Below, in pieces: positions 4,999 to 11,148 of a stretch of DNA of 12,063 bases. Numbering within the stretch: the first letter of the stretch is position 1; the number at the start of each line of letters is the position of its first letter. The stretch lies in the NCBI GenBank assembly GCA_030604585.1, contig JAUVVP010000016.1, positions 1 to 12,063 of the forward strand, read 5' to 3'. The notes beneath the pieces are model-generated. The model saw nothing but the letters and a program-made list of their open reading frames with translations. It ran no database searches and had not been told where the DNA came from. The translations under genes were made by a program, and so were the position numbers. Source of the DNA: Planctomycetota bacterium (GTDB taxonomy: Bacteria > Planctomycetota > Brocadiia > SM23-32).

Positions 4999-6042
4999 TC
5001 ACCCGTCCGAGCACGCGATCACGCCGCGCTGCTCGCCCCCCTCGGCTGCGCTCGGGACAGGCAACTCGAAACGGGCGGGAAGGAACTGCTCGATGACCCA
5101 GATGCTGGTGCGGCAGTGGTCGGTGACGGCGGCCACGCGCACGCGGGAGGTCCCCCCGGCCAGGGCCATGTAAGGCAGGAGCTGGTCCGCCATGTGCTCG
5201 TCCAGGCAGGCCTCGGCGGCCATCAGGCGCTGAAGGGACCTCGCGGCCTCCCGACCGACCTTTTCCGCCGGTTTCCCCCGCTCGCCGAGCGCAGAAGCTC
5301 CCAGCCGGCAGTTCTCGTACTCCGCCATCAGGTGAACGGCCGTGCCCACGGATGGCGACTGGACGTAGTCGAACTCCGAAGCGTCGGTCTGGAGGACTTC
5401 CCCGGCGCCTGCGAGCTGCCGCTGCGCGACGCGGGCCTTCGCCAGGGGCAGCGCGGCGATGCTGTGCGTAGTGGTCCGCTTGAAGGTGCCGCGTTCGGTC
5501 AACACCAGCGGCTTGAGTGCCCCGGGCCCGACGGCAACGCGCACCCCGCCCCCGCCCTTCGGGTAGAACCCGGGGCGCACCTCAAGCAGCTCCACCCCCG
5601 TGCCCATCCGCCCCAGGAACCAGGCGAACACGTCCCGGAAGTAGTCGGTCGTCGGCGACCACTTCACGTGCGTGCCGCCGGTCACGGTCACTTCCACGGG
5701 CGTACCGGCCACGGCCAGCGGTATCATCAGCGCCTGAAGCACGAGGGTGACCGAGCCGGCCGTGCCGACCCGGACGGAGACTGTCGGCGGCGGCTCCAGC
5801 GGGCCGGGGCGGAACGTCAACTCGGTGGAGCCGATCTCCGCCCCTTCCACCCGGGCCGCGCACAACTGGGCGACGGCCCTTACGCCGGCCAGGTGCTGGG
5901 CGGCCAGCCCGGGGGTCCGGCGACCCTTGCGGATGTTGAAGATGCGGCAGGGCCTGCCGGTCGCAGCTGCCAGGCCCACGGCCGTACGCAGTATCTGCCC
6001 CCCGCCCTCCAGGTAACTCCCGTCAATCTCCACGGCGGTCAC
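4999..6042 (-). CDS. rtcA: RNA 3'-terminal phosphate cyclase
   Basis: This 347-residue enzyme converts an RNA 3'-phosphate into a 2',3'-cyclic phosphate using ATP through an enzyme-adenylate. Family signatures are EIDGSYLEGGGQILRTA (5-21), a FNIRKGRRTPGLAAQH region, GTAGSVTLVLQALMIPLAVA, GFYPKGGGGVRV, and near the end MADQLLPYMALAGG and DHCRTSIWVIEQFLPARF. His309 aligns with the adenylated His309 of E. coli RtcA. The GTG start is chosen over upstream ATGs because AGGAGG lies 6 nt before it and the protein then begins as the family does; length is close to the usual 340. The last 19 residues (VPSAAEGGEQRGVIACSDG) lie inside repeat copy 2, so the normal tail may have been replaced or extended. 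No rtcB or rtcR is visible, so this is a stand-alone cyclase, transcribed divergently from the reductase gene. Confidence 0.93.
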   Translation of the reverse strand: MTAVEIDGSYLEGGGQILRTAVGLAAATGRPCRIFNIRKGRRTPGLAAQHLAGVRAVAQLCAARVEGAEIGSTELTFRPGPLEPPPTVSVRVGTAGSVTLVLQALMIPLAVAGTPVEVTVTGGTHVKWSPTTDYFRDVFAWFLGRMGTGVELLEVRPGFYPKGGGGVRVAVGPGALKPLVLTERGTFKRTTTHSIAALPLAKARVAQRQLAGAGEVLQTDASEFDYVQSPSVGTAVHLMAEYENCRLGASALGERGKPAEKVGREAARSLQRLMAAEACLDEHMADQLLPYMALAGGTSRVRVAAVTDHCRTSIWVIEQFLPARFELPVPSAAEGGEQRGVIACSDG

Positions 6043-6048
6043 GCACGC

Positions 6049-6054
6049 CCTCCT
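6049..6054 (-). promoter_or_regulatory. ribosome-binding site that fixes the rtcA start
   Basis: On the minus strand AGGAGG lies 6 nt before the GTG at 6042-6040. ATG codons further upstream in frame (6069-6067 and 6096-6094) have no such site, and the farther one lies within the -35 box. Confidence 0.8.
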
Positions 6055-6067
6055 TCCCGTACGGGGC

Positions 6068-6096
6068 ATTATAGTGTGCTGCTGCATGAGCGCCAA
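6068..6096 (-). promoter_or_regulatory. sigma-70 promoter for rtcA
   Basis: On the minus strand TTGGCG (6096-6091), a 17-bp spacer and a perfect TATAAT (6073-6068) are seen. The start would be near 6061, giving a leader of about 19 nt that contains the AGGAGG site. Confidence 0.75.
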
Positions 6097-6110
6097 CCTG
6101 CGGCATCTTT

Positions 6111-6139
6111 TTGCACGGCGCCGCGTCGCCCGTTAGAAT
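6111..6139 (+). promoter_or_regulatory. probable promoter for the reductase-aminotransferase pair
   Basis: TTGCAC (6111-6116), a 17-bp spacer and TAGAAT (6134-6139, five of six) precede the gene by a short leader of about 14 nt. The -35 box is weak. It is divergent from the rtcA promoter, 14 bp apart. Confidence 0.5.
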
Positions 6140-6159
6140 CCTGCACCGGAGGAGCCGCC

Positions 6160-7065
6160 ATGAAATACGTCACGCTCGGCAGGACGGGCGAAGAGGTCTC
6201 GCGGATCGGGTTCGGCGGGTTCCCCATTTCGGCGCCGAACCGCGCGCGGGGATGGGACCCCTACACGCAGGAAGGGCGCGCTACGGCCATTAGGACCGTG
6301 CGACGCGCCGTCGAGTTGGGCATCAACTACATTGACACGGCGGCCGCCTACGGCAACGGCCACAGCGAGAGCATAATCGGCGAGGCGATAGCCGGGCGGC
6401 GGGACGGGCTGTTCATCGCGACCAAGGTCGTCCTCGGCCTGGACCGCGAGGGGACCGTCCGCAGCGTGCACGACTCGCTCCGGCGGCTCGGGTGCGATCA
6501 CCTGGACCTCATCCAGTTCCACGGCGGCATCTACACCGACGATGTGACCTGCCACGTGCTCGAAGAGGGGCCGATGGACGCCCTGCTGGAGCTGCGCAGA
6601 CAGGGAAAGGTCCGCTTCATCGGCGCCACGACCGAGGAGCCCTACAGCCTGCTGCCCCTGATGCGGACCGGCCTGCTGGACGTCGTCCAGATACGCTATA
6701 ACCTGATCTACCAGTCGGCCGCCCATCACGTGCTGGACGAGGCGCGGGAGCAGGACATCGGCGTGACTCTGATGCGGCCGCTGACCTCCGGCATCTTCCA
6801 GTACCTGGCCGGCAGGCTGCTGCCCGAACTCGCATCTTCGGCGGACCTCTACGAGGCGTGCCTGAAGTACGTGCTGTCGGACTCCCGCGTGCATGTGCCG
6901 AACGTCGGCATGCGCTGGCCCGAAGAGGTCGAGAAGAACGTGCGGTTGGTGGACGAGTTCGAGCCCCCGTTCGACGTGGCGGAACTGCCCCGCGGCACCA
7001 ACAAGGTCTACGACGCGCTGGACGCGGAGACGGCGCAGGACGAGCGCGAGCACGAGCACCGGTAG
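6160..7065 (+). CDS. aldo/keto reductase
   Basis: This 301-residue TIM-barrel protein is an NAD(P)H-dependent oxidoreductase of the aldo/keto reductase family. It begins MKYVTLGRTGEEVSRIGFGG, the usual family start. The catalytic tetrad is visible as Asp59 and Tyr64 (INYIDTAAAYGNGHSE), Lys89 (FIATKV) and His121 (DLIQFHGG). The C-terminal part keeps the barrel (GVTLMRPLTSGIFQYL) and ends in a short charged tail. The ATG follows GGAGGAG (6148-6154) by 5 nt; the frame is open far upstream but without family similarity. Its TAG stop forms part of the TAGGAG site of the aminotransferase gene 14 bp downstream, so the two are probably one operon. The substrate is unknown; a small aldehyde, ketone or sugar-derived carbonyl is typical. 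Confidence 0.93.
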   Translation: MKYVTLGRTGEEVSRIGFGGFPISAPNRARGWDPYTQEGRATAIRTVRRAVELGINYIDTAAAYGNGHSESIIGEAIAGRRDGLFIATKVVLGLDREGTVRSVHDSLRRLGCDHLDLIQFHGGIYTDDVTCHVLEEGPMDALLELRRQGKVRFIGATTEEPYSLLPLMRTGLLDVVQIRYNLIYQSAAHHVLDEAREQDIGVTLMRPLTSGIFQYLAGRLLPELASSADLYEACLKYVLSDSRVHVPNVGMRWPEEVEKNVRLVDEFEPPFDVAELPRGTNKVYDALDAETAQDEREHEHR

Positions 7066-7079
7066 GAGCAAAAGCTGAG

Positions 7080-8246
7080 ATGTGCGAACCAAAGAAGCCT
7101 AAGCGCATACTGATGGGGCCGGGACCGAGCAACTGCCACCCCAGCGTGCTGGCGGCCATGGCCGAGCCGCTGGTCGGGCACCTGGACCCCGAGTTCCTCA
7201 CCATCATGGACGAGACGCAGGACATGCTGCGCCAGGTGCTCAAGACGCGGAACGAGCTGACGCTGCCCGTCTCCGGCACCGGAAGCGCCGGCATGGAAAC
7301 GTGCCTGTGCAACCTGGTCGAGCCCGGCGACCGCGTCCTGGTATGCGTCAACGGCGTCTTCGGCACGCGCATGGCCGACATCGTCGGGCGCCTGGGAGGC
7401 GAACTGCACACGGTCGAGGCCGAATGGGGGAAGCACTTCGAGCCGGACGCCGTCGAGGCCGCGGTGCGCGAGTGCAGTCCCAAGGTTGTCGCCATCGTCC
7501 ACGCCGAGACCTCGACCGGCGTCCGCCAGCCGCTCGAAGAGGTGAGCCGCATCGCGCACGAGGCCGGGGCCCTCTTCCTCGTGGACGCCGTCACCTCGCT
7601 GGGCGGCTGCAACGTGGACGCCGACGGCTGGCAGATAGACGCCATCTACAGCGGCACGCAGAAATGCCTGAGCTGCCCGCCCGGCCTGGCGCCCGTCTCC
7701 TTCGGCCCCCGCGCCATGGAGGCGCTGGAGGCCCGCCGGACCAGAGTCCCGAGCTGGTACCTCGACATGACCATGGTCAAGAAGTACTGGGGCGCCGACA
7801 GGACCTATCACCACACCGCGCCCATCTCGATGATCTACGCGCTGAACCGGGCGCTGAAGGTCATACTCGAGGAAGGCCTGGAGGCGCGCTTCGCCCGCCA
7901 CCGGCTCAACCACAGGGCCCTGGTGGCCGGCCTGGAAGCCCTGGGCCTGGAGATGCTGGTGGCGGAGCCCTACCGCCTGCCCATGCTGAACGCCGCGCTC
8001 ATCCCCGAGGGCGTGGACGACAGGCGCGTCCGCAAGGCCCTGCTGAACGAGCACAATATCGAGATAGGCGGCGGGCTGGGGCCGCTGGCGGGCCGCGTAT
8101 GGCGAATCGGCCTGATGGGCCACTCCTGCACGCCGCAGAACGTGATGCTGCTGCTCGGGGCGCTGGAAGAACTGCTCAAGGCCGAGGGCGCGCCGATCCG
8201 ACCGGGAGCACAGGGAGCAGCCGAGACCGTATACGCCGAAGCCTGA
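7080..8246 (+). CDS. class V PLP aminotransferase, alanine-glyoxylate / serine-pyruvate type
   Basis: This 388-residue pyridoxal-phosphate enzyme is of the alanine-glyoxylate (serine-pyruvate) aminotransferase group. Features in order are MGPGPSNCHPSVLAAM (12-27), VSGTGSAGMET (64-74), HAETSTGVRQPL (141-152), VDAVTSLGG (168-176) with Asp169 contacting the cofactor ring, SGTQKCLSCPPG (191-202) with Lys195 as the Schiff-base lysine, and RIGLMG (342-347) with Arg342 as the likely carboxylate-binding arginine. TAGGAG (7063-7068) lies 11 nt upstream, overlapping the stop of the reductase gene. The last 18 residues (APIRPGAQGAAETVYAEA) look like a disordered tail, and their coding DNA is duplicated downstream at 10845-10901. 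The reductase neighbour suggests a linked carbonyl/amino pathway, but the substrate pair is not visible from sequence. Confidence 0.93.
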   Translation: MCEPKKPKRILMGPGPSNCHPSVLAAMAEPLVGHLDPEFLTIMDETQDMLRQVLKTRNELTLPVSGTGSAGMETCLCNLVEPGDRVLVCVNGVFGTRMADIVGRLGGELHTVEAEWGKHFEPDAVEAAVRECSPKVVAIVHAETSTGVRQPLEEVSRIAHEAGALFLVDAVTSLGGCNVDADGWQIDAIYSGTQKCLSCPPGLAPVSFGPRAMEALEARRTRVPSWYLDMTMVKKYWGADRTYHHTAPISMIYALNRALKVILEEGLEARFARHRLNHRALVAGLEALGLEMLVAEPYRLPMLNAALIPEGVDDRRVRKALLNEHNIEIGGGLGPLAGRVWRIGLMGHSCTPQNVMLLLGALEELLKAEGAPIRPGAQGAAETVYAEA

Positions 8247-8286
8247 CGCCGAAAACGCGGGGCTAAGAGCATCTATAAGAGAATTC

Positions 8287-8446
8287 ACCGCGGAGGGCGC
8301 AGCTCGTGCTTCGTCCCGCATCCGCGGGACTTCGCAGAGTAGGAAGCCCGCCGAGAATGGTTCACCCTGAAGGGTTCACCCTGAAGGGCCCAAAACCATT
8401 GACTGTACACCTTGATCTCCTCCGCGTTCTCTGCGCGCTCTGCGGT
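8287..8446. mobile_element. MITE-like inverted-repeat element, left copy
   Basis: ACCGCGGAGGGCGCAG at the left end and CTGCGCGCTCTGCGGT at the right end (8431-8446) are inverted repeats matching at 14 of 16 positions. There is no coding capacity. The centre holds a perfect hairpin GTCCCGC-ATCC-GCGGGAC (8313-8330). Elements built from 'CACCGCGGAG...CTCTGCGGT' ends are common in environmental bacterial genomes, and this appears to be one. No target-site duplication is obvious. Confidence 0.6.
8359..8386. repeat. 14-bp tandem repeat inside the left MITE-like element
   Basis: GGTTCACCCTGAAG occurs twice in a row (8359-8372 and 8373-8386). It is absent from the right copy of the element, where the flanking sequence is joined directly, so it was gained here or lost there. 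Confidence 0.9.
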
Positions 8447-8453
8447 AAAGGTA

Positions 8454-8916
8454 CATTCCGCCCGCGGAGGGCGTCGTACAGGTCACTGCTCGGCCGACGA
8501 CCCAGATGCACCAGGACGGGCCTGTCGTTGCTGATGTATGTGAGAAGACCGGCGCAGGCAGGCCGGCCGCTTTCGCATTTCATGAACACTTCTCTGGACA
8601 GAAGTTGCACGGCATGCCCTCCTGTTGTGCGGGCGAGTTCGTCGCGCAATCCTGGAACGCCCGCGCCCTTGCACGGACGGCTTTCTGGAACTCGCCCAGG
8701 GCTCCAGGATGGCCTTTGGCTCGCTCCACTGCCGGGCGCTGCGTCCCCCATTATGCCGCTCCCGCTGGAAGAACGGCAGGCAGGCCCGCAGGACGGGGAG
8801 CGTCCGATCACGGCCCTGCGAGGGCCTTGTGCCTTGACCGGCGCGGGTACGCGTGCTATCTGTCGCTGGCCGCAGTCGGGGCGGGTTGCTCGCCGCGTGC
8901 GTCGGGGGGAACTAGA
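8454..8916 (+). other. leader stretch of cassette 2, no gene seen
   Basis: This is 463 bp between the left repeat and the gene at 8917. Open frames exist on both strands, including one in frame with the downstream gene, but they are rich in Arg, Ala, Gly and Pro and look non-coding. CCGCGGAGGGCG (8462-8473) repeats the inner part of the MITE-like end just next to the element. A small perfect hairpin GGCCCT-GCG-AGGGCC (8812-8826) lies just before the possible promoter. Confidence 0.5.
8834..8862 (+). promoter_or_regulatory. possible promoter for the cassette 2 gene
   Basis: TTGACC (8834-8839, five of six), a 17-bp spacer and TATCTG (8857-8862, three of six), with an upstream TGC giving an extended -10 (TGCTATCTG). 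The start near 8869 would leave a leader of about 48 nt. Confidence 0.45.
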
Positions 8917-10830
8917 ATGACCTGGCGTGCATTTCTTCTGGGCCTGGTGTTGGTCGTTGCGCTGAGTTGGGTGGACGTGGCTGGCGGCATGAGCCGGGGC
9001 TACGGCTGGACCACCGAGGGTCATTTCCCCTACGGATGTGTTTTCTTGCTGGTGTTCGTGACGCTTGCGCTCAACGTGCTGATCAAGCTGGTGAAGAAGA
9101 CTGCCGCCTTCAGGCAGGCGGAGCTGATGCTGATCTGGTGCATGTTGATCGTGGGCGCAACGGTGCCGACCACGGGCCTGATGCGGTTCTGGTTCCCGAT
9201 GCTGGCCGCGCCGCCGTACCTTGCGCAGCGGCACGACATCGTGTGGCGCGACACGGCCCTGGATGCCGTCTCCGACACCCTGGTGCTGAGCAAGGATCCG
9301 AAGTCCGTGGCGGTCAAGGACTTCTTCGAAGGGGGGCGCACTGAAGGACGTGTGCCCTGGCGGCAGTGGCTCACGCCCATCAGCCGGTGGGCCCTCTTTC
9401 TCGCTGCCTTCTACCTGGCCGTCATCTTTCTTTGCGGGATATTGAGGAAACAATGGGTGGACAAGGAGCGGCTGCAATTCCCCCTGGCGCGCGTTCCCCT
9501 CGACTTCACTGAGGGGAGCGGGGGCGGCGGCCTACTCCCCTCGATCTTCGGCAACCGGGCCTTCGTCGTCGGGCTGCTGGGGGCTCTGGCCTTCAGGTTG
9601 ATCCGCGCCGTGCCCGTCTTGTTTGGCAAGGCGTCCTGGGCAGTCTCCATCCCGCTGGCGGACATTCTCCAGGAAACCCCCCTGGAGAGGCTGCACATGG
9701 TGAACTTCACGCTGAACTGGATCACCATCGGTTTCGCGTACCTGGTGCCCGTGGACGTCTCGCTGAGCATCTGGTTCTTCTACCTGTTCGGTCGCGCCGA
9801 GCTGTTGACCACCGCATGGCTGGGCTCTCCTCTCTACACTGGGAGATGGAGCCCGCTGATTCCGTGGCAGCAAGCGGGGGCTTACGTGGCTTTCACGGTC
9901 GGCGCCTTGTACATGTGCCGGCACCACTTGCGGGACGTGTTCCGGAAGGCCCTGGGCCGGGGGGCGGGCACGGATGACTCGGAGGAGCCAATAAGTTACA
10001 GGGTGAGCTTCTGGGGATTCCTCGTTTGCGCGGCGCTGTGCCTTGTGTGGTTTGTGGTATACGACATGAGGCCGGCGGCGGCGGTGGTGCTGCTGCTGAT
10101 CTTCCTGTCCATTCAGATTGTGCATGCACGCCTGGTCTCGCAGAGCGGCGTTCCCAACAACTGGCTGATCTGGGATCCGGCGGATCTGCTGTATGGCGCC
10201 AGCGGCGGGCACATATTCGGCTCGGCCGGCCCGGTGCTGGCTCACATGCAGCGCAGGATGATGATGCACGAGATCAGGCTCTGTCCGGCCGTCATACACT
10301 GCCTGAGAATAAGCAAGGTCTTCAAGAAGTCGCGCAGGCTCCTGGTGCCGGCGCTTCTGGCGGCCCTCGTCGTTGCTCTCATGGTGTCGTCGTGGACCTT
10401 TCTGGACGAAGCTTATGACCGGGGCACGCTCAACTTCAACATAAGATGGGCCGCCATTAAGAACCCCCTGGACGCCTACAACCTTGCGCACCAGAAGATC
10501 CAGCGTAGCGGGTCCGGGAACTTCAGTTGGTCGGCCTTCGGGACGGGCGTCGTCGTGACCACCGGCATCATGATCATGCGGTCCCGATTCTACTGGTGGC
10601 CGATTCACCCGATAGGCATCATGGCCAATTCCGGCTGGCACCCGGAGAGGATGTGGCTGCCTTTTCTGCTTGGCTGGCTGATCAAGGTGTGCATTTCGAA
10701 GTTCGGCGGCGGCAGGATGCTGCGCGACGGACGGCATTTCTTCATGGGGCTAATCATGGCCGAAGCGTCCCTGATGGGCATCTCGGCGATGACGACGATG
10801 CTGAGCGGGGGCTCAATCCCGCGGTTCTGA
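8917..10830 (+). CDS. large polytopic membrane protein, DUF6785/DUF6784-like (OPT-related?)
   Basis: This 637-residue inner-membrane protein has roughly a dozen hydrophobic segments, beginning with one at about 5-24. It resembles the uncharacterised DUF6785/DUF6784 proteins distantly related to oligopeptide (OPT) transporters. Visible features are VGATVPTTGLMRFWFPML (79-96), RKQWVDKERLQFPLARVP (177-194), which is like the QW..(H/K)ERL.FPL motif of that group, and near the C-terminus PIGIMANSGW and GGGRMLRDGRHFFMGLIMAE. The family call rests on memory and is only moderately sure. The ATG at 8917 is chosen because hydrophobic sequence begins there; GGGGGA (8905-8910) is a weak ribosome-binding site. 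Earlier in-frame starts add Arg/Ala-rich sequence with no sign of being coding. It lies alone between two direct repeats, and its codon use is less GC-biased than the neighbouring aminotransferase. Substrate unknown. Confidence 0.85.
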   Translation: MTWRAFLLGLVLVVALSWVDVAGGMSRGYGWTTEGHFPYGCVFLLVFVTLALNVLIKLVKKTAAFRQAELMLIWCMLIVGATVPTTGLMRFWFPMLAAPPYLAQRHDIVWRDTALDAVSDTLVLSKDPKSVAVKDFFEGGRTEGRVPWRQWLTPISRWALFLAAFYLAVIFLCGILRKQWVDKERLQFPLARVPLDFTEGSGGGGLLPSIFGNRAFVVGLLGALAFRLIRAVPVLFGKASWAVSIPLADILQETPLERLHMVNFTLNWITIGFAYLVPVDVSLSIWFFYLFGRAELLTTAWLGSPLYTGRWSPLIPWQQAGAYVAFTVGALYMCRHHLRDVFRKALGRGAGTDDSEEPISYRVSFWGFLVCAALCLVWFVVYDMRPAAAVVLLLIFLSIQIVHARLVSQSGVPNNWLIWDPADLLYGASGGHIFGSAGPVLAHMQRRMMMHEIRLCPAVIHCLRISKVFKKSRRLLVPALLAALVVALMVSSWTFLDEAYDRGTLNFNIRWAAIKNPLDAYNLAHQKIQRSGSGNFSWSAFGTGVVVTTGIMIMRSRFYWWPIHPIGIMANSGWHPERMWLPFLLGWLIKVCISKFGGGRMLRDGRHFFMGLIMAEASLMGISAMTTMLSGGSIPRF

Positions 10831-10844
10831 CGGCGCTCCCCGCC

Positions 10845-10901
10845 GCGCCGATCCGACCGGGAGCACAGGGAGAAGCCGAGACCGTATACGCCGAAGCCTG
10901 A
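10845..10901 (+). pseudogene. orphaned 3' fragment of the aminotransferase gene
   Basis: Encodes APIRPGAQGEAETVYAEA and a stop, one residue different from the true tail at 8190-8246 (Glu for Ala). It has no start codon and no remaining enzyme sequence, so it is a duplicated gene end. Confidence 0.88.
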
Positions 10902-10941
10902 CGCCGCAAACGCGGGGCTAAGAGCATCTATAAGGTAACTC

Positions 10942-11069
10942 ACCGCGGAGGGCGCAGCTCGTGCTTCGTAGCGAAGTGCTACTTCGCAGAGTAGGAAGCC
11001 CGCCGAGAATGCCCAAAACCATTGACTGTACACCTTCATCTCCTCCGCGTTCTCTGCACGCTCTGCGGT
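10942..11069. mobile_element. MITE-like inverted-repeat element, right copy
   Basis: The left end ACCGCGGAGGGCGCAG (10942-10957) and the right end CTGCACGCTCTGCGGT (11054-11069) are inverted repeats matching at 13 of 16 positions. The internal hairpin reads GTAGC-GAAGT-GCTAC (10968-10982), different in sequence from the left copy but still self-complementary. Its right end creates TATAAG (11069-11074), a possible -10 box for the gene that follows, without a recognisable -35. Confidence 0.6.
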
Positions 11070-11148
11070 ATAAGGTAGTTTTGTTAGGAGCTGTAAAGGG
11101 ATGCGGATACGCGTGAGGCAATTGCCGCCCGGCGGCCGGGAAAGGAAC

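Larger units (their letters stand above)
4841..5058. repeat. 218-bp direct repeat, copy 2
   Basis: This is the second copy of 3742-3959, ungapped and about 94% identical by eye. It carries an orphaned tail of the SHOCT-like gene, the identical 28-bp palindrome, and, on the minus strand, the last 19 codons and stop of rtcA. Similarity to copy 1 ends abruptly at both edges. Confidence 0.95.
8189..8453. repeat. direct repeat of cassette 2, left copy (aminotransferase tail plus MITE-like element)
   Basis: This 265-bp segment matches 10844-11077 with few substitutions. Differences are a 29-nt insertion in this copy (8359-8387, mainly two 14-bp repeats), a hairpin arm change with a 3-nt length difference, and one base near the end. 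It contains the last 18 codons of the aminotransferase, 40 bp of spacer and a MITE-like inverted-repeat element. Confidence 0.93.
10844..11077. repeat. direct repeat of cassette 2, right copy
   Basis: This 234-bp segment matches 8189-8453. It begins 13 bp after the stop of the membrane-protein gene and ends 71 bp before the glycosyltransferase start at 11149. It carries an orphaned aminotransferase tail and a MITE-like element without the 14-bp tandem repeats. Confidence 0.93.

Noticed and set aside
5116..6159. In-frame N-terminal extension of the aldo/keto reductase
   Set aside because: The extension is antisense to rtcA and has no family similarity; the ATG at 6160 has GGAGGAG 5 nt upstream and starts as the family does.
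7008..8321. 437-codon minus-strand frame opposite the aminotransferase
   Set aside because: It is antisense to a well-supported PLP enzyme and has low-complexity composition.
8483..8674. Possible remnant of a coding region on the minus strand, with MPCNFCPEKC at one point
   Set aside because: It is interrupted by a stop right after the Cys-rich piece and no longer domain can be recognised.
8506..8916. In-frame N-terminal extension of the large membrane protein
   Set aside because: The sequence is Arg/Ala/Pro-rich and soluble-looking, contrary to the start of a polytopic membrane protein.
8287..11069. CRISPR array or composite transposon
   Set aside because: There are only two repeat copies 2.6 kb apart, no spacers, and no transposase or cas gene between them.
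3742..11077. The two repeat units as members of one element family
   Set aside because: By eye the 218-bp unit and the aminotransferase-tail unit share no extended similarity; only the layout is the same.
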